The translations under genes and the position numbers were made by a program. Under the pieces are notes generated by a model that saw only the letters and a list, made by a program, of their open reading frames with translations, searched no databases and was not told where the DNA came from. A DNA stretch of 64,000 bases from Paguma larvata (Eukaryota > Chordata > Mammalia > Carnivora > Viverridae). The stretch covers positions 6,829,565 to 6,893,564 of the forward strand of contig CM057841.1 in NCBI GenBank assembly GCA_030068075.1. The letters run 5' to 3'. Shown here in pieces: positions 45,871 to 54,799 of this stretch (positions within the stretch are counted from its first letter, which is position 1; the number at the start of each line of letters is the position of its first letter).

Positions 45871-46094
45871 GTGGAGGGATGTGGTGGAAGATTGGAAATC
45901 AAAATGGCATGTTTCTACCATGTCCTAGGTCATCCACAACATACACAGTATAGTGGCCACTAATGTAAGTCGACCACAGTGTCCTTTAGTAATATGTTGC
46001 ATCTTGTGAACTGTGTCCAGGTGGGGTTTGGCCTCCATCATGAAGTTTGATGTGTTCTATGCTTTTCTGGTATGTTACTGATATAGTTGTTTTA

Positions 46095-46308
46095 ATTTTT
46101 TTTTAATGTTTTTATTTATTTCTGAGATAGAGAGAGACAGAGCACGAGTGGGGGAGGGGCAGAGAGAGAGGGAGACACAGAATCTGAAGCAGGCTCCAGG
46201 CTCTGAGCTGACAGCACAGAGCCCGACGCGGGGCTCGAACTCACAGACGGCGAGATCATGACCTGAGCCGAAGTCGGGCGCTCAACCGACTGAGCCACTC
46301 AGGCACCC
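46095..46308 (-). mobile_element. Feliform CanSINE, antisense
   Basis: The duplication CTGATATAGTTGTTTTA (46078-46094) recurs as CTGATATAGTTGTTTTG from 46309. The body includes CGACGCGGGGCTCGAACTCA. It is one of the least diverged SINEs here. Confidence 0.95.
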
Positions 46309-46759
46309 CTGATATAGTTGTTTTGAGAAGTAATGTAGTTTCCATGAATTTCCAACGTATAGAAAGCCTGGAATAGCAGTAGAAATACTCTATCTCTACA
46401 CTCAACTTCACCAGCTGTCGTTTTACATGGTTGCCACTTCTTACGACATACTTGTTTGTTTTTTTACTCAAAATAGGACGCCTTCCCCAGGAACTGTCAT
46501 AGAACTCCCAAACAGGGAAATCATTATGGTTTCCTCAGTATAATCCAATCCAGCGGCACTTCAGCTTTCATCACCTGCCTGAACTCTGTGACAATGACTT
46601 CTGCTGTTGTGATTCACTTTACTGTTCCTGAGACTTTCACTCACTTCACAACCATGATTGATTTAAAGATCACAGAGGGCTCCAATCTGAGCAGCCTTTT
46701 CTGTGTGGCTTCTGTAATTTAGTATGTTTTCAATCTTTGTTCATTTTGTGACATGTTTT

Positions 46760-47690
46760 AGTACTTCAGTCATGACTTTAATTGCGGTTCAATTTACAAA
46801 ACATAATAGTGACCATTAAAAAGATTTTTTTAAAGTTTTTTAATATTTATTTTTGAGAGAGAGAGAGACAGAATCTGAAGCCGACTCCAGGCTCTGAGCT
46901 GTCAGCACAGAGCCCTAAGTGGGGCTGGAACCCAGGAACGGTGAGATCATGACCTGAGCTGAAGTTGGACACTTAACCAACTGAGCTACCCAGGCGCCCC
47001 TAAAAGATTTATAGTTTACAGTTGTGTATGCCACTAAATGTATTTCCATTGTGCACAAATTCACCACCTTCCACCTTAAGAATGTTTAAATTTTGACCCA
47101 ATGAAAGTCTGTGTTTATTAAACATTAACTCCCCATTTCCCTTTCCCTTCTGCCTGGCAACCGTATTTTACTTTTTGTAGGTGAATTTGATTATTTCAGA
47201 TACCTCAAACGAGTAGAATCTTATAATATTCTTTTTTGTGATTGGATTATTACCCTTGCATAGTGAATTGAAGGTTCATCCATGTATGAACAGTACTTTA
47301 GTCCTTTGCATGGCTGGGTAATATTCCATTGGGTATACATCACCCATTCATCCTTCAGTGGACACTTTGGTAAGCTTAACCTTTTGACTATTGTGCATCA
47401 TGGTGCTATGAACTTAGGGGAAGAAATACAGAGTGAGTCTCTGCTTTCAAATATTTGGGGTATATACTCTGAGTTATGTTAATTCTATTTTAAGATTTTC
47501 AGGAACTCCCCTGCATTCAGCTTTCCTCAGTAGCTGCACAAATTTATATCATTTCATTTCTGATATGTTGGAAGAACATTTCAGTTTATGGATCCTACCC
47601 CATGTTGTATATTCATTTCCCATTGGTGGCCTGTTTGTATATTTTGTACCATTTTCCTACTGTGAATAGTACTGCTATGAATATTTATGT
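46760..47690 (-). mobile_element. Old L1 3' region, antisense, split by a SINE
   Basis: GCGGTTCAATTTACAAAACA, CCTTCTGCCTGGCAACCGTA and GGGTAATATTCCATTGGGTA are old L1 3'-UTR wording on the reverse strand. A SINE interrupts it at 46828-47000. Confidence 0.75.
46828..47000 (-). mobile_element. CanSINE, antisense
   Basis: The duplication TAAAAAGATTT (46817-46827) recurs as TAAAAGATTT (47001-47010). The body ends ACTGAGCTACCCAGGCGCCC. It is slightly shortened compared with its neighbours. Confidence 0.92.
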
Positions 47691-48370
47691 GGGCTTTGGT
47701 TACGATTATGGTTCTGGTTCATGATGTGTGGATCATGGTGTATGGTTTATAGATTATGGCTTTAAGATTCTATTGTTTAATAGTGTACAGCTTTGGGTTT
47801 ATGACATATGGCTTTTTGGTCATACACCCTTATGATTTGGGTGTTTTTGTGTGAGGAGTAGGAAGAAGAATGTTACTGGATTTGAGACGAAATATTTTTT
47901 ATGCGTGAGTGGATGAGGGGTTGAGCAGGTGGGTGTTTGTGAGGCGAGGGTTTAGGACGTTCAGTGGGTGGTGTGTGGAGAGCTAGTGGGTTCATAATTT
48001 GCAGGGTGATGGTTTAAGTGTGAGTGAGTGAGGGTTTGAGAGGGTAATGGTTTAGGTGGTGACAGTATTGGGTGTGGGTTTAGAAGGTTTTGGGGATGAT
48101 TGCTTATTAGTTGAGAGATTAGAGGAATCAGGTGGTAATGGTTTAGGGAATGAGGGTTCAGGAGATGAGGATAGGAGTTAGGGTGAGCCTTGAGTCACTG
48201 GAGATAATGGTTAATGTGTTTAGGCTGGGGCAGTGGAAGATCCAAGAAGAACCCGGTTGTCTAAACAATTCATTAGGGAGAGCACTAGACTGATTAACTG
48301 GAGTTTGTGGGTTCCAGCCTAAAGGTGGAAGACCTTGAGGGGGCTAGCGGTTAGGATCAGGGTACATTCT
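47691..48370 (+). repeat. G/T-rich degenerate simple-sequence tract
   Basis: The + strand is strongly depleted in C and built of variants of GGTTTA, GGGTTT, GGTTAT and GTGAGTGAGGG. It resembles a decayed telomere-like or TG-type minisatellite and lies immediately before duplicon B. No regular period is visible by eye. Confidence 0.55.
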
Positions 48371-48374
48371 GAAT

Positions 48375-48525
48375 TTAGATACGCGGTTTACAGATATTTT
48401 CTCCCAGTTTGTGGCTGGTCTTTTGTTTGAATGAGGTTTGTCAGGGTAGAAGTTTGAAATTTATAAAGTCCATGTTATCAATTTTCCTCTATTTTGAATT
48501 GGTCTTTATGTTTGTGTTTTTATTA
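48375..48525 (-). mobile_element. L1 fragment, antisense (start of duplicon B)
   Basis: TATTTTCTCCCAGTTTGTGG to CCATGTTATCAATTTT parallels 31290-31390 in duplicon A. Confidence 0.72.
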
Positions 48526-48527
48526 TT

Positions 48528-48735
48528 ATTTTAAATTTAATGTTTATTTATTTTGAGAGAGAGACAGACCATGAGCAGAGGAGGGGCAGAGAGAGAGGGA
48601 GACACAGAATCCAAAGCCAGCTCCAGACTCTGAGCTGTCAGCACAGAGCCCGACGTGGGGCTTAGACTCAGGAGCTGTGAGATCATGACCTGAGCTGAAG
48701 TTGGACGTTTAACTGACTGAGCCACCAAGGCACCC
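48528..48735 (-). mobile_element. CanSINE, antisense
   Basis: The duplication TTGTGTTTTATTATTA (48512-48527) recurs as TTGTGTTTTATTATTT (48736-48751). Confidence 0.93.
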
Positions 48736-48751
48736 TTGTGTTTTATTATTT

Positions 48752-48890
48752 TTTTAATGTTTATTTATTTTGAGAGATTGGCACTGTCTGCACAGAGGTC
48801 AAGGTGGTGCTGATCTCACCAATCGTGAGATCATGACCTGAATGAACGTCAAAAATCAGATGCTTAACCGATGGAGGCAACCAGGGGCTG
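48752..48890 (-). mobile_element. Degraded CanSINE, antisense
   Basis: TTTTTAATGTTTATTTATTT, then GTGAGATCATGACCTGA and TGCTTAACCGATGGAGGCAA follow the SINE in order, but the middle is shortened. It abuts the previous SINE, separated only by that element's duplication. Confidence 0.75.
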
Positions 48891-48914
48891 CTCGTTTTAT
48901 TAATTCATTCATTT

Positions 48915-49790
48915 TTTTGTGCAAAAAGGTGATTTTATTAAAGCACGGGGACAGGACCATGAGGAGAGGCTGTTTATATACTATGGAGTTTGGGGAGGTA
49001 AAGTCCAGGGGAAGTTTCCAGTGAGATTTTCATATGCTAAAGAAGACTCGACAGATATTGGAGGCCTAACTATTGTCAAGCTAAAGTTGTTTTTCCCCCT
49101 AGCAAAGCCTTAGCACTAAGACAGTAGGGAGTTCCTGGAGAAAGGAATTCCAATCCTTTAAATACATCATGCCTCCTGGGTTTATATGAGGTGGGTTTCT
49201 AGTAACTGTCAGATCAGGTTCAGAAAGCTATGCTATGATTTGCATATTCATTTAGAGATGTATCAATTAACCTGGTCTCAAATGAATAATTAAATAAAGC
49301 ACTATAGTTTATCTATTCATAGGTCTACAGTGAGAAAAGACTTTCCATATGCAATTATTGGAGGAGTCTATCCCATTTTTAGTTCTTTAAACAATCCTAT
49401 GCCCATGGGGTCCTATTACTATCTGCACAGAATAACAAGCAAGAAGATTGTCCATACCTGTGCTATTGTGACAATTTTTTTCAAGTTTATCTCAAGTCGT
49501 CCCTTAGGCAAACAACATTTATAGACTACCAGAACTAGAATATAACATCCACAAAGGTGCATTACTGAAACATAATTTTTATGTCTAAAGAACCCTCATT
49601 TCCAGAGGTAGCCAAATCAAAACTAACTCATTTGTAGAACAAGTCCATTTTTCACAAGTTAGGCCTAATTATTTACATAAGCTCAGCAAGACTAGGGATT
49701 GACCATATAGATCTTTAGTATAAAAAGGTGATTTTATTAAAGCCAAGGACAGGACCTGTGGGCAGGAAGAGCTGCCCCTTGTGTTTGCAT
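48915..49790 (-). mobile_element. Antisense LTR sequence, two related ends
   Basis: AAAAAGGTGATTTTATTAAAG occurs near 48923 and again near 49722, each followed by (GG)GACAGGACC wording. The same sequence marks the element at 1853. On the minus strand it contains AATAAA, as an LTR R/U5 end would. This suggests one LTR of about 800 bp plus a truncated second end, either two insertions or the collapsed remains of one provirus. No coding remnants are visible between them. Confidence 0.55.
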
Positions 49791-49959
49791 TTTAAATTTA
49801 TCTGCAGTTTCCAGTGAATTTTGGTATAGGTTGTAAAGTTTGTGTGTACTTTTCATTTCCTATAGTTTCCAATTAATTATTCCTTAACTGTTTTTGGCCA
49901 AGTTGGAGGATAGTGGGTTCAGCTTTCAATTTCCAAAATGTAATGGCTTCAGCGGGAGG

Positions 49960-50650
49960 TCAGGAGGGGGTGCTGCCTCCACGGACCTTTGAGCCCAGAA
50001 TGCCCTGCACTACCTCCACTTCCTGCAGGGGGCGCCAGAGCCCCGCTTGCTCAGGATGTGCTGTGGGGGTTTTGGGGGGATGTGGGGCCTCGGCCACAGG
50101 GACAGGAACCGGGTCTCCTCATCACCCATTGTGGAGACTTCTGGAGGACGTGGACCTGCGTCCACTCAGACAAGAACCCGGTCTCCTCAGGACCCGCCGC
50201 GGGAGGAGAAAGTGAGGAGAAAGCGAGGCCCGGGGAGGAGGAGCTTCCAGAGCGGGGACCCCTGAGGGTGTCGGTGTTCAGGGGACAGGGGTGGGGGAAG
50301 GGAGGGAAGGTCCCGGGGTGGCTTTGGGCGCGGTGACGCCGGTTCCCACGCGCGGGGCTGTGCGCGCGGCCGTCGGGTCTTCCCTCTCCCGGCCGCGGGG
50401 CCGCGCGTCCGTGTGTCAGCTCCGCGCGACTCAGTTCCCGCCGCCGCCTCCCGTGGTTGGCGGTCCCGGAGCAGGTGCCTGGGCGGTGCTTGCGTTCCCG
50501 CCGCTCTGGCTGCGCGGGGTCCCTCCCGTCTCCGTGGGCAGGTCGGGGTGTCTGCTCGTGTCCGCGACGGTGGCGGAGTCGTGGGGAGCTCAGTGCCGAT
50601 GGCCCTGGATCTGCAGATCGCTCCCGACAGGACAGACGTTGTCACAGGAT
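49960..50650 (+). promoter_or_regulatory. CpG island of duplicon B
   Basis: Dense CpG (GCGCGGGGCTGTGCGCGCGG near 50351) between AT-rich flanks, homologous to 31690-32420. A G-run cluster, GGGGGTTTTGGGGGGATG (50065-50082) followed by TGGGG, could form a G-quadruplex. That CpG survives in both copies, rather than decaying to TpG, suggests low germline methylation or recent duplication. No protein similarity is seen. Promoter activity is inferred. Confidence 0.6.
50048..50194 (+). repeat. 68-bp tandem units in CpG island B
   Basis: Related anchors TGCTCAGGATG (50048), TCCTCATCACCC (50115) and TCCTCAGGACCC (50183) are spaced 67-68 bp. They share GGACGTGG.CCTGCG and ACAGGAACC.GGTCTCCTC contexts. 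Copy A has two such units. Confidence 0.7.
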
Positions 50651-50889
50651 AGATTCCTCCACGGCCAGGCACACAGAGTAGCTTCACATCCATGTGCGTC
50701 GTCCTCCATTTCTGTAGCCAGTGTCCTGTCCTCAGAGAGCAGGTCTGGCACCTCCTCGCCTAGGTTTCCTTTCCGGCACTTGGTTCCTTCTGAGGCGGTT
50801 GTAAATGGGACCATCTCTTCATTTCTCTTTCTGATGGGTGGTCATGAGTGTGTAGATATGCGCGTGGTGTTTGTGTATTGATTTCATAC

Positions 50890-53130
50890 CCTGAGAGTGT
50901 ATGCATTTATTAGTTCTGTTTCCTTTAAAAATAACACCTCCAGTTTCTACCAGCAAAAAATAAAAGGGTTTATTTGGGAAGAAGAGAGTATTCCTCCTCC
51001 TGTGTCTGGTGTATTTCACTCAGCATTATGACTGCGGGCCTCAAGCCATGTGTAATGGGTGTCAGAGTTCCCGCCCTCTGTAAGGCGGAGCCCTGTTCTG
51101 TTGTGTATAGACTCCATTTTGTTTACTTATTCATCCCTCATCGGTCATTTGGGTTGCTTCCATCTTTTGGCTGTTGTGAAGAAGCTGCTAGGATAGGGCA
51201 CATGAATATCTGCTCAAGGCTTTGCTTTCCATTTCTGGGTGTACCTGTGTGCGGAGGTGGAGTTCTGTGTGAACTTTCTGAGGGACCCCTATACTGTTCT
51301 CTACAGCCGCTGTTCATGTATTACTGCCGTTCATGGGTCTGCCCCGGTTTGTCTATCCATTCTCCCACTGAGGGGCATTTGCATCGTTTCTACCGTTCGG
51401 CTATTGTGAACAGTGCTGCTGTGTATGTTTGTGCACATGGTTTTTTTAAACAACTGTTTTCAGTTCTTTGGGAGTAGAAATCTAGGAGTAGAATTGTTAA
51501 GTTATGTGGTACTTCTGCGTTTTTATCTTTTTGAGTAAATGCCAAAGTGTTTTACACATAAGGCTTCACCATTTTACCTTTCCACAAGCACTGTTTAAGG
51601 GTTCCAATTTCTCAACATCTTTGCCAACATTTGTTATTTTGCAGTTTTCTTTGTTGTAGCAATTTTAGTGAATGTAAAAGGGTATCTAACTGTGGCTTAA
51701 ATCATTTCTATGAGGACTAATGATGTTTAACATCTTTTCATGTCGATTCACCATTCATATGATCTCCCTGGGGAAAGATATTTCTAAGTCCTTTGTCCAT
51801 TAAAAAAATTTTTTTTTGTTAATGAGTCATACAAGCTCTTTATATAGTCTGCATAATAGACTCTTACCAGGCAAATAATGTGGAAATATTTTCTTTCATT
51901 CTAGGCATTGTGTTTTCACATTTGGGATAACACCTTTTGATGTACAAAGGTTTTTAGTGTTGAGGAAACTAAATTTATCTACTTTTCTTTCCTTGCTTGA
52001 GATTTGATGTCAGCTCTAAGAGCATTGTTAAACTCAAGAAGATTAATCTCCATTTATTTCTTCTAGAGTTTATAAGTTTACCTTTTACATTTAAGCTTTA
52101 GATCCACTTTAAGTTAATGTTTGCATGTGGTGTGAGAGGAAGGGTTCAGTTTTGTTCCTCTGTGCATGAATCGCCAGTTTTCTAGCACCCTTTGTTGCAA
52201 AGATCATTGTTTCCCCAATGTCATTCTGTCCACCCTTGTCAAAATTCAGTTGACCAAAGAGGAAAGGGTTTATTTCTGGGTTTTCAGTTAAATCCCACTG
52301 ATCCGTATATATGTTTATATGACAGTATTGCAGTGTTTTATTTACTGTTGCTTTGTTTGAAGATTTGAAATTGTGAAGTATGAGCTTCTACCTTTGGTTT
52401 TTTCGATTGTTTTGTTTATTTTGTGGTGCCTTGATTTTCGATATGCCTGTTAGCATTAGCTTGTACATGTTTTCTCAGAGGGCTTTGTGAATTTCCCAGG
52501 AAATCACACTGAATCTATATGTTGCATTGTGAACTGTCACCATTTAGCAATAGTACATTTTAGATTGTCTTTAATTTCTTTAAGCAGTGTTTCTTTTTTT
52601 TTAAATTTTTTTAACATTTATTTATTTTTGAGAGACATAGAGACAGAGCATGAGCAGGGAAAGGGCAGAGAGAGAGGGAGTCACAGAATCTGAAGCAGGC
52701 TCCAGGCTCTGAGCTGTCAGCACAGAGCCCGACGCGGGGTTTGAACTCACAGACCGTGAGATCACGACCTGAGCCGAAGTCGGACGCTTAACCAACTGAG
52801 CCACCCAGGTGACCCTAAGCAGTGTTTCTTACATCTATTCCCAAGTATTTTATTGATGTTATGTTATCTAAAATGGAATTGTTTTCTTAAATTCCACTTC
52901 ATAAGATCCACTGCTAGTGTCTACAAATAAGTGAGATATTTGTGCATCAATATTTTGTCCTGTAACTTTCCTGAATTAGGTGACTAACTCCAGTAATTTC
53001 TATTGATTCTTTAGGAAGTTCTTTATAGAAGATGACATCATTTCTGGTTTCTGATTAGATTAGTTCTACCTTTTCCTTTCAAGTGTGGATGCCTTTTTTC
53101 TTTCCTCCTTGCTCTGGGTAGAACTTACAA
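50890..53130 (-). mobile_element. L1 fragment, antisense (duplicon B)
   Basis: It parallels 32770-35130 base for base with scattered differences, for example ATTTCACTCAGCATTATGAC and TTGGGTTGCTTCCATCTTTT. It is interrupted by a SINE at 52596-52815 that copy A lacks. Confidence 0.85.
52596..52815 (-). mobile_element. Feliform CanSINE, antisense
   Basis: A perfect 15-bp duplication, TAAGCAGTGTTTCTT, lies at 52581-52595 and 52816-52830. The empty site in duplicon A is near 34445 (TTCTTTCACCGGC). Confidence 0.96.
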
Positions 53131-53149
53131 TACAATATTGAGTATAATT

Positions 53150-53740
53150 TTTTTTCCCTGGTTTTGTGATGTATTGATATTATATGACAGGGAAAGGTAT
53201 TAGGGTTTAAACACTTATGGCTGTGGCTGGAATAAGTTATGAGGGTGATTTGGGATGGGTAAGAGTTACAGATATATTCATGGTTAAGGCGAAAGTTAAA
53301 AATAAAGTTAGGGGTTAAGGGTCAGCATCAGGGTCAGGATGAGGGTCAAGGTACAAGTCAGGGTAACGGTCAGAGTTACAGTAATAACACGGATTAGGGT
53401 TTTTGGTAAGGGTTCAGGGTAACAAATGAAGGGTAGGAGAAAGAGGTTAGGGGTCATTTAGAATCAGGATTAGAGTCAGACATAGGGATCAGAGTCAGGT
53501 TTTAAGGTGAGGATTAGAGGGTTACAAGGTTAGAGGTTTAGGGGTTAGGGGTTGCAGTTAAGGCTTAGGGGTTAGAGTTACAGGTTAGGGTTAGGGGTAA
53601 GTGGTTAGGGCTAGGGTTTAGGATTAGGGTTAGAGTTCAGGGTTTGGGATTAGGGTCAGGATCAGCATCAGAGGTCAGAGTCAGGACAGGGTTAGGGTTA
53701 GGATTATGGTAGGGTTAGAGTTAGGATTAGGGTTAGATCC
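53150..53740 (+). repeat. Degenerate TTAGGG-like tract B
   Basis: Many near-telomeric words on the + strand: GGGGTTAGGGGTT, CAGGTTAGGGTTAGGGG (about 53582), GGATTAGGGTTAGAG, ACAGGGTTAGGGTTAGG (about 53687) and ATTAGGGTTAGATCCC. It is longer and more telomere-like than tract A, interleaved with GTCAGGG/ATCAGGG variants. Confidence 0.8.
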
Positions 53741-54795
53741 CAGGAGGCTCCAGGCGCCAAACCCCAGCAGTGCAGTGGTCTCCCGGGAGGGCTGAGTTGA
53801 GGGGACATGGGAGAGTGCCAATCAGGTTTAGGCTTTAGGTTCAAGGGCCAGCTCTCTTTGTGGGCCAGGCTATGGTTGGGCCTCAGCACACCCCCTGGTA
53901 CAGCTCCATCCGGGTTTGTTTGTTTGTTTGTTTGTTTATTTTTATGTTTGTTTATTTTTGAGAGAAAGAGACAGAGTGTGAGTAGGGGAGGGGCAGAAAG
54001 AGGGAGACACAGAATCCGAAGCAGGCTCCAGGCTCTGAGATATCTGCTCAGAGCCCGACGCAGGGCTCGAACCCACAGACCGTGAGATCATGATCTGAGC
54101 CGAAGTCAGACGCTCAACCGACTGAGCCACCCAGTCGCCCCATCCGGGGTTTTTATATGGCATGGTGATGTTCTATGTTCCCCGTCGATTAATCCTGTAC
54201 CGCTTCTGGGCCCAATGTTTCTGGTGTTTTCAGACCTAGGAAATCAGTCTCCATGGGGAGAGGGCTTTGGCTAGGGTTAGGGTTCTATCCAGGGGAGTCA
54301 CCAGGACAAGAAGTGACACTAGTCCCATGATCTCCCTGGAGGGCTGAAATAAGGGCCCATGCTCCAGAGAGGGTCAGGCGGAGGGTTAGGGTTAAATTTT
54401 GGGTTAGGGTTAGGTCCCAGGAGGCTCCAGGCACTGAACCCCCAGCAGTGCGGTGGTCTCCCAGAAGGGCTGGGTTGAGGGCGTATGGGAGGGTGCCAGT
54501 CAGGCTTAGGCTTTGGGTTCAAGAGCCAGACTGTGGTGTGGTCCATGCTTTAGTTGAGCCCAGGGATCCCCCTTCTGCAGCTCCACCCAGGCTTTGGAAA
54601 TGGCATGGTTATGTTCCACGGCAATTAATCGTGCACCACTTCTGGGCCCAATGTGCCTGGTGTTCTCTGATCTAGGAATTCAGTCTCAATGGGGAGAAAG
54701 CCTTGGTTAGGGTTCAGTCCAGGTACGTGTCCAGGGCAGGTCTCCCCAGAGGGTTGAGTTGAGGGCACATGGGAGGGTTAGGGTTAGGCTCTAAT
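53741..54795 (+). repeat. ~310-bp tandem array (B)
   Basis: Units start with CCAGGAGGCTCCAGGC at about 53738 and 54417. Related CCAGGGGAGTC and CCAGGTACGTG starts lie at 54291 and 54719. The units share GTGGTCTCCC, GCTGAGTTGAGGG and CAGGCTTAGGCTTTGGGTTC with array A. One SINE splits the first unit. Telomere-like words (GGGTTAGGGTTAGGTCCCAG at 54402-54421) recur at unit junctions. Confidence 0.85.
53918..54139 (-). mobile_element. Feliform CanSINE, antisense
   Basis: The duplication CCATCCGGGTTT (53906-53917) recurs as CCATCCGGGGTTT (54140-54152). The element's T-rich end has become a (TTTG)n run (53915-53937). Confidence 0.95.
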
Positions 54796-54799
54796 CTTT

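Larger units (their letters stand above)
48375..54795 (+). repeat. Duplicon copy B
   Basis: Direct-orientation partner of copy A, about 17.1 kb downstream. It has its own insertions: two SINE pieces and LTR sequence between the first L1 fragment and the CpG island (48528-49790), and SINEs at 52596-52815 and 53918-54139. Its tandem array is shorter, with about three units against six or more. Confidence 0.88.

Noticed and set aside
45684..45902. Lys/Arg/Glu-rich or Phe/Leu-rich repeat protein
   Set aside because: It is the translation of the TTCC/TTTC microsatellite.
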